From positions 1 through 64,000 of the forward strand of contig CANMJA010000008.1 of NCBI GenBank assembly GCA_947498055.1: a DNA stretch of 64,000 nt, read 5' to 3'. Positions 34,725 through 44,173 of the stretch are shown here, one piece after another. Source of the DNA: an uncultured Tenacibaculum sp. (GTDB lineage: Bacteria; Bacteroidota; Bacteroidia; Flavobacteriales; Flavobacteriaceae). A program made the position numbers and the translations under genes. The notes beneath the pieces were generated by a model, which saw only the letters and a list, made by a program, of their open reading frames with translations, made no database searches and was not told the DNA's origin. Within the stretch, counting starts at the first letter, position 1, and every line of letters starts with the position of its first letter.

Positions 34725-35303
34725 ATGGATAATAAATTCTTAACATTCATTAAACCTTATTTGTCATATATTGACAATGGACATTTTTATCGTAAACCAT
34801 TTCGTTGGCTTTACACAATATTTGCAATAATAAATTTGATATTACCTTTGTATGTTTTTTATGTGGCTATCGGTAATCAAATTTTTGATTTTCCTGCAAA
34901 ATTCATTATTGTCTTTTTACTTGTGTGGATAATAATAGCTTTCGCAAGTTGGTTGAGTTTTCAACTGTGGTGGAATAGAAAATCAAAAATTACAAACACA
35001 TCAGTAGAAGGTGCTGAGTTTATTGCTACTCCAATATTCTCGCATCTAATTCAAACTATCGGAGAATGGTTAGGTACTTGGGTTGGTATTGTCGGTTTTG
35101 GAACAGCTCTTTTAACAACAATCATATTTGGTGATGAGGGATATTATCTATCAAGACAAATAGGTTTTGGCTTTTTAAAAACAGGATGGCTTTTTATAGT
35201 TCTTATGCCGGTATATGGTTTTTTGATTATTGTGACAACAAGATTTTTAGCTGAACAATTTAGAGCCCTTTCTTCAATTGCTAATAATACAAGAAAGAAT
35301 TAA
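34725..35303 (+). CDS. Orphan membrane protein, unknown function
   Basis: 192 aa with four hydrophobic segments (about 30-50, 58-80, 115-135, 150-175) and short cytosolic ends. Sequence landmarks are IKPYLSYIDNGHFYRKPFRWLY at the start and RFLAEQFRALSSIANNTRKN at the end. It resembles a hypothetical family scattered in Flavobacteria. No conserved catalytic residues stand out. It sits in an accessory stretch between an orphan lipoprotein and a decayed gene. Confidence 0.7.
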   Translation: MDNKFLTFIKPYLSYIDNGHFYRKPFRWLYTIFAIINLILPLYVFYVAIGNQIFDFPAKFIIVFLLVWIIIAFASWLSFQLWWNRKSKITNTSVEGAEFIATPIFSHLIQTIGEWLGTWVGIVGFGTALLTTIIFGDEGYYLSRQIGFGFLKTGWLFIVLMPVYGFLIIVTTRFLAEQFRALSSIANNTRKN

Positions 35304-35576
35304 ACCAGCCCATAACATTGTTAAAAAACATATGGCGTTTTTGCTACTCCGAAAAGTCTGTGTTTATTTGCAAAGTCCACTAAATATAAAATTTGGCGCT
35401 TATAGTAAAAAAAGATAAAAGCAAAATATTTATATTTAATTAAGTTACAAACCCGAAATGTAGTGCATATCATCTGCCTACATTTCTTATACTGATCGTT
35501 GTAACCAATTTAACATGTTAAAATAACAAGTAATAAAATTTAAAAATTAATTTCAATAACTTTACTAATAACAACT
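35304..35576. other. Non-coding spacer with nested hairpins
   Basis: Begins AAACCAGCCCATAACATTG just before a TATGGCG repeat. Further on, outer arms GTTACAA (35444-35450) / TTGTAAC (35499-35505) enclose an inner stem GAAATGTAG / CTACATTTC (35455-35463 / 35478-35486). The inner stem continues as GCA/TGC after a single unpaired T. The shape recalls folded recombination sites but lacks the integron attC end boxes. Confidence 0.4.
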
Positions 35577-36111
35577 TTGAATTTATCCTCACAAGAGTAT
35601 TATGTAACTGCTAAATCAGGTCTTAATATTAGAGAAAGTCCAAATTTAAATGGTGAAAAAATCGGAAAGTTATTATATAAGCAAAAAGCTAATATATTAG
35701 AAAAAACTACTATCTCTCTTAAAATCACAAATAATGGAAAAGATTTGATAAATAATTGGGGTAATATTGAATCAAATAAAATCCAAGGTTATGTTTTTTG
35801 ATGTTTTTTTGGAATACCTTACAATGAACATCTAAAAAAAGTAGATTATAATTTTGATGGTTTCTGTGATTTAATTTATCATGACACTGAAAATGTGTCT
35901 CATGGAAGTATATTGTTACTTCTTTAAATATGATATAATGACAAGATCTTTTGTAAAAGACAAAACACTTGCATTTCCTGAAATGAAAGCAGGTATTACA
36001 ATAAAGACTAGGAAAAACAAGTGGAAATAATAAACCCCTCTCCTTGCTGTAATTCTGGTGGCGATTGTAATACTAGGAAAGTAATAAAAGATTTATCTAT
36101 AAATTTTAAAC
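35541..36111 (+). pseudogene. Decayed SH3-domain protein gene
   Basis: The reading frame encodes a truncated signal-like segment (KLISITLLITTLNLSSQEYY) with a stop just before it instead of a start codon. A bacterial SH3 domain follows (TAKSGLNIRESPNLNGEKIGK, IQGYVF), then an in-frame TGA at 35799-35801. The same frame continues with NFDGFCDLIYHDTENVSHGS. Later fragments lie in other frames: TLAFPEMKAGITIKTRKNKWK (about 35960-36030) and SPCCNSGGDCNTRK (about 36040-36080). Start loss, a nonsense codon and at least two frameshifts indicate a dead gene. Confidence 0.65.
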
Positions 36112-36114
36112 TGT

Positions 36115-36633
36115 TTAAATAACTTTACCATAATAATTCAAATCAATCAACTCTCCTTTTGTTGTTCTATAATCACTTCTAATAATACCTTCTTGCTTAA
36201 AACCACAACGCAATGCTAAACGAATACTGCGTGTATTATCTTTTGAAATTCTACAAAAAAGCTTTTTAAATTGATGTTTTTTTATCACTTCTTCTAACAA
36301 ATTATTAAAGGTTTTGGTTACAATACCTTTTCCTTCGTAATTTAAATCTATAAAAGCTCCTAATTCAGCTTTAGGTATACTCCAATCTATATTTTTAAAA
36401 TCTATGAATCCAATAACTTTGTTATTCACTTCATCTATTATTAAATATGGTAAATATTGTTGGAAAGAAATTCTTTCATCCACTTCCAAACAATACTGAA
36501 TTGTATCGGATAATGTATTCGTTCTCTTAACAGTACCTGCAAAAAAATCTTCTAGTCTATGCTTATTATTCTTTATCAATTCAAAAAATAATTCTGCTTT
36601 TTTTGAACTCAATAAACTAATTGTAGTATTCAT
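36115..36633 (-). CDS. GNAT N-acetyltransferase (RimJ/RimL type)
   Basis: 172 aa. Contains VIGFIDFKNIDWSIPKAELGAFIDLNYEGKGIVTKTFNNLL with the acetyl-CoA loop, and ISKDNTRSIRLALRCGFKQEGIIRSDY, the hallmark of RimJ/RimL and ribosomal-protein or small-molecule acetyltransferases. Substrate unknown. Same strand as the Crp-like gene upstream, 64 nt away. Confidence 0.88.
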   Translation of the reverse strand: MNTTISLLSSKKAELFFELIKNNKHRLEDFFAGTVKRTNTLSDTIQYCLEVDERISFQQYLPYLIIDEVNNKVIGFIDFKNIDWSIPKAELGAFIDLNYEGKGIVTKTFNNLLEEVIKKHQFKKLFCRISKDNTRSIRLALRCGFKQEGIIRSDYRTTKGELIDLNYYGKVI

Positions 36634-36697
36634 TATAATAAAATTTTTATTTAATGATAAAGAAAGGAACTAAGCTAAAAATAGATATTGACTGAAA

Positions 36698-37234
36698 TCA
36701 AGATTTTTTAATTCGACTTAATGTCTCTGGTGCCATTCGTAAATAAGAAGCAATATATTTATGAGGTATTTCTTGAAACAACTCTGGCATTCTTTTTAAA
36801 ACTCTTTGATATCTCTGCTCTGGAAAAGGGAGTAATAAATCTTTTTCTCTATCTAATTGATGCATAATGATTTCCTCTAAAACTTTATTCCATAATTTAA
36901 GATATAATGGTTTGGAATTCACAAAATTCATAAACTCTTTTTTACTTAAATACCCTATTTCTGTTTTTTTTAATGCTTGAATTTCTAGCTTTGTTTTCTG
37001 TCCAGATAAAAAAGAATCTAATGCTGTAATAATAGAGTTACGATATCCGAAATACAATGTATGTTCTTCTAAGTTTTCAACAAAAAACACACGAACACTG
37101 CCATTCATAATAAAATAAACATTTGTATCTATAACATTAGCAACTTTTAAAAACTCTTCTCTTTTTAAAGTTTTCTTTTTAATTATAATTCCTTCATTAT
37201 AAATATGAGTTTTTAAAGCTTTATAGGATTCCAA
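36698..37234 (-). CDS. Crp/Fnr-family transcriptional regulator (second copy)
   Basis: 178 aa. Cyclic-nucleotide-binding-like N-terminus (FIMNGSVRVFFVENLEEHTLYFG) and C-terminal RYQRVLKRMPELFQEIPHKYIASYLRMAPETLSRIKKS, the pattern of small flavobacterial Crp homologues. Starts 9 nt downstream of the GH3/beta-lactamase stop, so read-through is possible. Ligand unknown. Confidence 0.85.
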   Translation of the reverse strand: MESYKALKTHIYNEGIIIKKKTLKREEFLKVANVIDTNVYFIMNGSVRVFFVENLEEHTLYFGYRNSIITALDSFLSGQKTKLEIQALKKTEIGYLSKKEFMNFVNSKPLYLKLWNKVLEEIIMHQLDREKDLLLPFPEQRYQRVLKRMPELFQEIPHKYIASYLRMAPETLSRIKKS

Positions 37235-37243
37235 AAAACCAAT

Positions 37244-40168
37244 TTAATTTAATTTAGTAACTGCTTCCTGAAGTACTTTTTGAATTTTTGTTCTAATATT
37301 ACTATTTACTAATCCTCTATTTCTCATTGTTGGGTATACTCTGTTAGATAGAAAAACATATAAAAGCCCTGTCTCTGGATCTACCCAAGTATAGGTTCCT
37401 GTAAAACCACTGTGCCCAAAGCTTTTTTCAGAAACACAACCACAAGTTGGTTTTTCTCTAGGGTTTATTTGTGGTTTATCAAAACCTAAACCTCTTCTAT
37501 TTCTAACTTCTGGATAATATCTTGTATTAAATTTATTAACCGTTTGTTCTTTAAAGTATTCCACTCCTCCATAGGTTCCTCCTTGTAAATACATTTGCAT
37601 AATCTTAGCAATATCATTTGCATTGGCAAATAATCCGGCATGGCCTCCTACTCCACCTTGCATAGCTGCTCCCATATCATGCACATAACCTCTTAATAAT
37701 TGATTTCTGTAATAATCATCTATTTCAGAAGGAACTATTTCTTTCCAATTAAATTTTTGTAAAGGCAAATAAGAAGTTCTATTCAAACCTAAAGGTTTAT
37801 AAAACTCCTCTTCTACAATTTTATTTAATTTCTTTTTATACTTTCTTTCTACTATATCTTTTAAAATATAATATCCTAAATCACTGTATTTATAACCTCT
37901 TCGTTCTCTTAAATCTGAGTCTTTAATAATAGTATGAATAGAATCTTTATATACTTTATTTAAATATAAATTTTTAGCTACTTTAATTGGAAATTGTCTA
38001 GATTTTTTTGTCCTATAATATTCTTTAGAAATTTTTCCTGTAACAGTATCTAAAGTTCTAGTATAAAAAGGAATCCATGCTTTTAATCTGGCATAGTGAG
38101 ATAATATTTGTTTTATATTTAAACCTCCTTTATTACTTCCTTTGTAAGCTGGTAATAAATCTTCTAAATCTGCAAATAATGATAATTTTTTATTCTCTTC
38201 TAACCTCATTATAGCTGGTAGCGTAGATAATATTTTTGTTAGAGAGGCTAAATCATACACATCTGATTTTTTCACTTTTCTTCTTTTACCAGTTGTCTGA
38301 TATCCAAAATTTTTGTGATAAAAAACTTTACCATTTCTAGCGACCAATACCTGCCCTCCTGGCGCCATTCTTTGCTGTAAAATGGTATCTATATAACGAT
38401 CTATAGGCTCTAAATCTTTAGACGATATTCCAACTTCTTCAGGAATTGTATATTGTAATCTATGTAAAGATGGAAGCTCTATACCAGACCCTACAGGAAA
38501 ATCGGTGTTAATACTAACTGGAATTTTTCCTTTTACAGAAAAAGCACCAAAAATAGCTTGTGCTGTTAATTCTTGAGATAATTTACTATTTTGATAAGCA
38601 ACTGTAATTGTTTCAATGTTAGTAAACGTTTTAATTTTTAATAAACTATATGGACTAGCAAAAATGTTTAATATTACATTATTGTTTCTTGCTATTTCTT
38701 GTAACCAAACTAAATCTTTATTAGAAAACTTATAGCTTTTCCATGGATTTTTATTCGATTTATGAAACCCTATAATAACTAAATTATATTTTCCTAGTTT
38801 CTTAGTTAAAGTAGCTAAATGTTTTTCAGAAATAACATCTACTTTTGTATAATTTTTAAGTGTTTCTACAAAATCATTTCCGGTAGCATCTCCTAATGAA
38901 ACATATGCTATCTTTTTATTTTGTAAATCTTTTATTGGTAAATTGTTATTATTATTTTTAATTACAGATAATGAGTTTCTAATTAATTCACGATGCAGTA
39001 ATTCATCTTCTACTGTATTTAGATCTGTAATAATATTTTCTTCTTCAATGGGAGTAAATTTATGTAATCCTACTAAAAACTTTGCTTTTAGTATTTTTTC
39101 CACAGATTTATTTAACCTTTCTTCTTTTAAATCTCCTTTCTCTATAGATTCTTTAAATAATTTTACTGTATTGGGTATATCTTGTGGTATTAATAGTATA
39201 TCATTCCCTGCTAAAAAAGTAGCTAAATTAATTTCTGCAGCAGTAGCGTAATTAGCTGCTCCTTTCATATTTAAACCATCAGTAAGCACCAACCCTTGAA
39301 AGCCTAATTTTTCTTGTAATAAACCAGTAACTATATTTTTAGATAATGAGGAAGGTAAATTAATATTGGGTTCTAAAGAAGGAATACTTAAATGTGCTGT
39401 CATAACACTTGCTACACCTGCATCAAATTGCTTTCTAAATGGGTATAATTCAATCGAATCTATTCTCTTCTCAGAAAAATTAATACTAGGCAATGTTTCA
39501 TGAGAATCTGTGGCAGTATCTCCATGACCAGGAAAATGTTTAGCATTTGCTAATACTCCTACACTTTGCATTCCTTTGGTAAAAGCTACCGATTTTAACG
39601 CTACATTTTCTTTTTCTTCTCCGAAAGATCGATTTCCTATAATTGGATTATCTGCATTTGTATTAATATCTACAACCGGAGCAAAATTCATATGAATTCC
39701 AACTCTTTTACACTGTTCTCCTATTCGAGCGCCTAATTTTTCAATTAATTTTTCCTCTTTAATGGCACCTAATGTCATATTCCATGGAAATCTATACGTG
39801 TTTTTTAATCGCATATCTAATCCCCATTCTCCATCAAAACCAATTAATAGAGGAACTTTTTGAGTAATCGCTTGGTATTTATTAGTTAATTTCACTTGCT
39901 TTTCGGGCGTACCTTTCATAAATATTAGATTTCCAACATGATATTTTGTAATCATTTTAGAAATAAATTCTTCATGTTTAGCATCTTTATTAGAATATGC
40001 TTGTATCATAAATAGCTGACCTATTTTTTCTTCTACAGTCATACTTTTTACAATGCTATCTACCCATTCTTTTTGTTGTATGTAATTTTCTGCTCTAAGT
40101 GGGTCTACTTGTTGCGCGTTTAAAAATTTCGTAAAAATTAAGGCAAGTAATATTATCTTTCTCCTCAT
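37244..40168 (-). CDS. Glycoside hydrolase family 3 (NagZ-like) fused to a serine beta-lactamase-type hydrolase
   Basis: About 974 aa from the ATG at 40168, which begins the signal peptide MRRKIILLALIFTKFLNAQ; the frame is open upstream to 40213. Residues 20-375 are a GH3 domain with KHFPGHGDTATDSH (His/Asp dyad loop) and the nucleophile D297 in LTDGLNM. A GH3 C-terminal-type region follows. Residues about 580-970 are a class C beta-lactamase/penicillin-binding-like domain with SLTK (S642, K645), YKYSDLGYY and HSGFTG. Such fusions are common in Bacteroidota and are assigned to peptidoglycan recycling in the periplasm. Confidence 0.93.
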   Translation of the reverse strand: MRRKIILLALIFTKFLNAQQVDPLRAENYIQQKEWVDSIVKSMTVEEKIGQLFMIQAYSNKDAKHEEFISKMITKYHVGNLIFMKGTPEKQVKLTNKYQAITQKVPLLIGFDGEWGLDMRLKNTYRFPWNMTLGAIKEEKLIEKLGARIGEQCKRVGIHMNFAPVVDINTNADNPIIGNRSFGEEKENVALKSVAFTKGMQSVGVLANAKHFPGHGDTATDSHETLPSINFSEKRIDSIELYPFRKQFDAGVASVMTAHLSIPSLEPNINLPSSLSKNIVTGLLQEKLGFQGLVLTDGLNMKGAANYATAAEINLATFLAGNDILLIPQDIPNTVKLFKESIEKGDLKEERLNKSVEKILKAKFLVGLHKFTPIEEENIITDLNTVEDELLHRELIRNSLSVIKNNNNNLPIKDLQNKKIAYVSLGDATGNDFVETLKNYTKVDVISEKHLATLTKKLGKYNLVIIGFHKSNKNPWKSYKFSNKDLVWLQEIARNNNVILNIFASPYSLLKIKTFTNIETITVAYQNSKLSQELTAQAIFGAFSVKGKIPVSINTDFPVGSGIELPSLHRLQYTIPEEVGISSKDLEPIDRYIDTILQQRMAPGGQVLVARNGKVFYHKNFGYQTTGKRRKVKKSDVYDLASLTKILSTLPAIMRLEENKKLSLFADLEDLLPAYKGSNKGGLNIKQILSHYARLKAWIPFYTRTLDTVTGKISKEYYRTKKSRQFPIKVAKNLYLNKVYKDSIHTIIKDSDLRERRGYKYSDLGYYILKDIVERKYKKKLNKIVEEEFYKPLGLNRTSYLPLQKFNWKEIVPSEIDDYYRNQLLRGYVHDMGAAMQGGVGGHAGLFANANDIAKIMQMYLQGGTYGGVEYFKEQTVNKFNTRYYPEVRNRRGLGFDKPQINPREKPTCGCVSEKSFGHSGFTGTYTWVDPETGLLYVFLSNRVYPTMRNRGLVNSNIRTKIQKVLQEAVTKLN

Positions 40169-40319
40169 AAAAAACTTCTCTTCTTGTTTTAAGAATACTT
40201 GTACTTTTACCATACAACTTTCTTAATAAGGGATTATTCTTTTGTTTTATATTGTAATTATGTACATTTACTATAAAACCATATTTATTCTGTATTTGTA
40301 TAACTTTCTATAACAATTC

Positions 40320-40805
40320 TTATACCAAAAAACGTTTATGCCAACTTTCTTGCGCAGGAACTTCCCAATTATTTTCAAAGGCTTCCTTAGTATCAATCAT
40401 ATTATTAAATACAATAGTATTTGAAGTTATTTTCTGTTCTTTTGCATACTGTTGAAAATCAGTCAATTTAACTATATTGATATTTTCTCCATCTTTAAAA
40501 GAAACATTCATTTTATCCATTAAATCTATCTCTAATTCTTCTTGTAAAGATTTAACAAAACGAACTGAAGCATCTATAGAACACCCAGAGGCAGAATTAA
40601 AATTTTCATCGATCGCTATTACTAGAAACTGATTGTATTTGATCGTAAACGAACCTTTTAAATCGTCTCCATGACGTGTCCATTGATCTATAAACATAAT
40701 TGCTTTCGCAGAAATTAATTCTACTTCCTCTTGTGCAAATGGTCTATCAGATTGATAGACCCATACTCTTGCTGTATTAGGTAGGTCTTTATATTGTACG
40801 TACAT
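40320..40805 (-). CDS. Conserved Bacteroidota protein, often mislabelled as ABC transporter ATPase
   Basis: 161 aa cytoplasmic protein: YKDLPNTARVWVYQSDRPF, FIDQWTRHGDDLKGSFTIKYNQFLVIAIDE, SGCSIDASVRFVKSLQEEL, VFNNMIDTK. It lacks Walker motifs, so the frequent ATPase name is not supported. The conserved SGCSIDAS and WxxHG stretches suggest an unknown enzyme or binding role. Monocistronic. Confidence 0.75.
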   Translation of the reverse strand: MYVQYKDLPNTARVWVYQSDRPFAQEEVELISAKAIMFIDQWTRHGDDLKGSFTIKYNQFLVIAIDENFNSASGCSIDASVRFVKSLQEELEIDLMDKMNVSFKDGENINIVKLTDFQQYAKEQKITSNTIVFNNMIDTKEAFENNWEVPAQESWHKRFLV

Positions 40806-40879
40806 TTTTACTAAATATTTTTTCGTATAAGTTATATATTTATACTAAGTAATACAATGGGGAAAAGCCCATTAATTTA

Positions 40880-41710
40880 TTATCTCATATTAAATTTCTC
40901 TTGCAAAGCTTTTAATTTCTCTTCGTCTGTCATGTGATCTTTCTTTGGCGAAGACATTCTTTCTTTTATTAACCTTAACACTTTTTTAGTGTATAAAGGG
41001 AAATCTGCTTGCTGAATCCATGAATTATATCCTGGATTTTCTTTTAACACTTCTTCTACTTTTCTTCCTTTATATTTTCCGAAAGAGAATATTTCTTCTT
41101 TTTCTTCATTAAATAAGATAAACCCTGCAAAATCTGCTCTTTTGGTATGGGCAGAAAATTCACTTAGTGCTTCCACTGTATTTTCTAAATCTTCGTACTT
41201 ATCTAATTGGGCTTTTAAAATTTCATAGGTAGCCATCGTATCTGCTTCTGCAGAATGGGCACCTTCTAAATCTTTTCCGCAATAAAACTTATATCCTGCA
41301 CTTAATGTTCTTTGTTCTTTTTTATGAAAAATAACCTGCACATCTATTGCTTTTTTATTATCCATATCAAAATCAATTCCTACTCTCAGTAACTCTTCTG
41401 CTAATAGGGGAATGTCAAATCGATTAGAATTAAACCCTGCCAAATCTGCATCTGCTATCATTTCATTAATTCTAGGAGCTAACTCTTTAAATGTAGGCTC
41501 ATTTGCTACTTTTTCATTCGTTATTCCATGTACAGCCACTACATTTGCAGGAATTTCAATTTCAGGATTTACCAACCATGTTTTACTTTCTTTATTTCCA
41601 TTAGGAAAAATTTTTAATATAGAAATTTCTACAATCTTATCTTTTGCAATATTAATTCCTGTAGTTTCTAAATCGAAAAATACAATTGGGTTTTCTAAGT
41701 TTAATTCCAT
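40880..41710 (-). CDS. 3'-5' exonuclease (DnaQ-like, DEDDh) with C-terminal DUF3820-type domain
   Basis: About 276 aa from ATG 41710; the upstream extension to 41749 is not needed. The exonuclease core has FFDLETTG (D, E), FNSNRFDIPLLAEEL (D) and GAHSAEADTMA (H and D): a full DEDDh set. The C-terminus (FSFGKYKGRKVEEVLKENPG, WIQQADFP) is the small domain seen in exodeoxyribonuclease X-like proteins. Probably repair or proofreading rather than the replicative epsilon subunit. Confidence 0.9.
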   Translation of the reverse strand: MELNLENPIVFFDLETTGINIAKDKIVEISILKIFPNGNKESKTWLVNPEIEIPANVVAVHGITNEKVANEPTFKELAPRINEMIADADLAGFNSNRFDIPLLAEELLRVGIDFDMDNKKAIDVQVIFHKKEQRTLSAGYKFYCGKDLEGAHSAEADTMATYEILKAQLDKYEDLENTVEALSEFSAHTKRADFAGFILFNEEKEEIFSFGKYKGRKVEEVLKENPGYNSWIQQADFPLYTKKVLRLIKERMSSPKKDHMTDEEKLKALQEKFNMR

Positions 41711-41791
41711 TTTATATTTGTTGAAAAAGTTTAAAATTTTGTAGCACAAAACTACAATTTATTCTCTCTTTTAAACTTTTATAAATTCTAT

Positions 41792-42658
41792 TTATTCGTT
41801 ATTTAATTGTGCTTTAAATTCCTCTAATTTATCTACATCTTTTTGTTTTAATGTAGGTTCTTTAAAATTATATTTTTCAAATGCTTCTAATATAGTATTC
41901 GCTGCTATACATCGAGCAGAAGGTTTATCGTCTGCAGGAATTACAAACCATGGGGCGAAAGATGTTGAAGTTCTATTTAATACCTCTTCATAGCAAAACT
42001 GATACTTTTCCCATAACTTACGTTCTTTTAAATCTCCTGAAGAAAACTTCCAATTCTTTTCTGGGATTTGTAAACGACGTAATAATCTCTTTTTTTGTTC
42101 TTCTTTTGATAAATGCAAAAAGAATTTTAGAACTATAGTGCCACTATCTACTAAATGTTTTTCAAACTGATTAATTTTCTCCATTCTTTCATGGTAAAAA
42201 TTAGCATTCAAATCTTCTAAACTCTTAACAGAAGGAATGTTTTCAGAAAAGACATATTCAGGATGTACTCTAGTTACTAATACATTCTCATAATGGGTTC
42301 TATTAAATACTCCTACTTTTCCTTTTGCAGGTAATGCTATATAATGACGCCATAAGAAATCATGACTTAACTCTAACTCGGTAGGCACTTTAAAACTATG
42401 CACCTCTACTCCTCTTACATTAAATTGTTTAAAAACTTCACGTATTAAACTATCTTTTCCAGAAGTATCCATACCTTGCAAACATATTAAAGCACTATAT
42501 TTACCTTCGGCATACATGGTATTTTGTATCTCTGCTAATTTTTTTCGTGTTTTTTTAAGCTTTTTCTCCGCATTTTCTATATACTCTAAAGTATCTTTAT
42601 TTAGAAGTTTTATTGCTTTAGTAACTTTATATTTTTTAATATCCATCTTCATTTTCAA
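41792..42658 (-). CDS. PPK2-family polyphosphate:nucleotide phosphotransferase, third copy
   Basis: 288 aa. Walker A reads GMDTSGKDS (62-70) rather than GRDAAGKGG, and the Walker B region is FNRTHYENVLVTRVHPE; the lid has FNVRGVEVHSFKVPTE. This belongs to the distinct polyphosphate-nucleotide transferase subgroup of PPK2, not to the tandem pair at 5.7-7.3 kb. The start could be any of three closely spaced ATGs (42658, 42652, 42646). Divergent from the DUF1223 gene. Confidence 0.9.
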   Translation of the reverse strand: MKMKMDIKKYKVTKAIKLLNKDTLEYIENAEKKLKKTRKKLAEIQNTMYAEGKYSALICLQGMDTSGKDSLIREVFKQFNVRGVEVHSFKVPTELELSHDFLWRHYIALPAKGKVGVFNRTHYENVLVTRVHPEYVFSENIPSVKSLEDLNANFYHERMEKINQFEKHLVDSGTIVLKFFLHLSKEEQKKRLLRRLQIPEKNWKFSSGDLKERKLWEKYQFCYEEVLNRTSTSFAPWFVIPADDKPSARCIAANTILEAFEKYNFKEPTLKQKDVDKLEEFKAQLNNE

Positions 42659-42729
42659 ATTATCCTATAAATGTATAAAAAATATGTTTCTTCCCTTTCA
42701 TTTTGTAAGACTTTTATACTTTAAACTAC

Positions 42730-42737
42730 TAAGTTTG
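42730..42737 (+). promoter_or_regulatory. -7 element of the DUF1223 gene
   Basis: TAAGTTTG matches TAnnTTTG and lies 21 nt before the ATG at 42759. Confidence 0.5.
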
Positions 42738-42758
42738 TAACTTATATTTTTTTTCAAA

Positions 42759-43481
42759 ATGAATCGTTATTTATCTATTTTCTTATTTATTCTTTGTTTT
42801 CAAGCCTTTTCTCAAGAAAAACCTGTAGTAGTTTTAGAATTATTTACCTCACAAGGTTGCTCTAGTTGTCCGCCAGCAGATGCTTTTTTAGCAGAAATTA
42901 AAAATACCATGAGTGATAAAGAAATTATACCAATTTCTTATCATGTAGATTACTGGAATTATATTGGCTGGAAAGATCCTTTTTCTTCTAAAGAATTTAC
43001 AAATAAACAGAGAATTTATGGTGACAAATTTTATGCAAGATCTATATATACTCCTCAAATAATTATTAATGGAGATGAGCATTTTGTAGGATCAGATAGA
43101 GTAAAGATTCATAAAAAAATAAAACAATATTCTCGTAAAAAATCATCTTCTAATACAATTACGATTAGTAACTCAAAAATTACAGGTAAAAAAGTTAATT
43201 TTTCTTATAATATAAAAGGAAAAACAAAAAATAAAACCATTCACTTTTTGTTGTTGATTGATGAACGAGTTACAATTATAAAACGTGGAGAAAACAGAAA
43301 CAGAATATTAAAAAATGCAAACATTGTAGTATTAGAGAAAATTGAAACCATAAAAAATGCTTCTGGTGAATATACATTAACTATTCCTGAAATTATTACT
43401 AAAAATGATTCTCTGCGTTTAGTTGCTTTAATTAAAGATAAAGATTGGTATGTAAAAACTGGTACACAGGTAGCTCTTTAA
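42759..43481 (+). CDS. DUF1223 exported thioredoxin-like protein
   Basis: 240 aa. Signal peptide (MNRYLSIFLFILCFQAFSQ) then VVVLELFTSQGCSSCPPADAFLAEI, a thioredoxin-fold CxxC motif, with YTPQIIINGDEHFVGSD supplying the cis-proline loop. The C-terminal half is beta-rich. DUF1223 proteins are periplasmic and presumed redox-active; partner unknown. Own promoter. Confidence 0.88.
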   Translation: MNRYLSIFLFILCFQAFSQEKPVVVLELFTSQGCSSCPPADAFLAEIKNTMSDKEIIPISYHVDYWNYIGWKDPFSSKEFTNKQRIYGDKFYARSIYTPQIIINGDEHFVGSDRVKIHKKIKQYSRKKSSSNTITISNSKITGKKVNFSYNIKGKTKNKTIHFLLLIDERVTIIKRGENRNRILKNANIVVLEKIETIKNASGEYTLTIPEIITKNDSLRLVALIKDKDWYVKTGTQVAL

Positions 43482-43592
43482 CGTAAAAAGATTACTCAAC
43501 AAGTAATATCAATATTTTTTATCATTAACACTATAAATTATAAAAATTGACAACTTTAATGTTTTGTTATTATTTTTATAATTTTTGTTTCT

Positions 43593-44108
43593 ATGAAACC
43601 AACAACTACAGTTATTATTCAAGCAAGCGCTAATGTAAAAGGCAATACTTTCAAAACAGTTAATTATTTAAATAATGATAATAATTTTGATACAATTGAT
43701 TTATCTAATAAAAATATTGGCCATTTTGATTATAGTTTTAAAAATTCTGAAGATGATTTTTTACCTCTAATGGAAAAAATTATAAATACTTATGATACCA
43801 TCATTTTTGCAACTCCTGTATATTGGTACACGATGAGTGGAATGTTAAAAGTGTTTTTTGATCGAATGTCTGATTTATTACATTATAAAAAAGAGTTAGG
43901 CAGAAAATTAAGAGGTAAAAAAATGGCAATAATTAGTAATTCTGGAGAAAATGACCGTAGAATTGGTTTTGAAATGCCTTTTAAAGAAAGTGCCAAATAT
44001 TTAGGTATGGAATATGTGGGAGATATACATGTTTGGTTTACTAAAGACGGACAAACTATTGATGAAAATGCAAAAATGGAGATCGATACATTTAGAAAAT
44101 TATTTTAA
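43593..44108 (+). CDS. Flavodoxin-like NAD(P)H-dependent oxidoreductase
   Basis: 171 aa. Starts TTTVIIQASANVKGNTFKTVNYL (FMN-phosphate loop). The FMN-contacting loop ATPVYWYTMSGMLKVFFDRMSDL and a late ISNSGENDRR are typical of NADPH-dependent FMN reductases. Probably a quinone or flavin reductase. An AATTTTTG near-consensus -7 lies just 5 nt before the ATG. Confidence 0.85.
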   Translation: MKPTTTVIIQASANVKGNTFKTVNYLNNDNNFDTIDLSNKNIGHFDYSFKNSEDDFLPLMEKIINTYDTIIFATPVYWYTMSGMLKVFFDRMSDLLHYKKELGRKLRGKKMAIISNSGENDRRIGFEMPFKESAKYLGMEYVGDIHVWFTKDGQTIDENAKMEIDTFRKLF

Positions 44109-44173
44109 TTTTGTTTCCTATAAACTTTCTACAATTACAAATTCGTAATTAAAAATTCATAATTATAAATCCA

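Noticed and set aside
35444..35505. Integron attC site
   Set aside because: The nested stems resemble one, but the ends read GTTACAA/TTGTAAC rather than the required RYYYAAC/GTTRRRY boxes, and no integrase is present.
40320..40805. ABC transporter ATPase (common database label for this family)
   Set aside because: No Walker A, Walker B or signature motif in the 161 residues.
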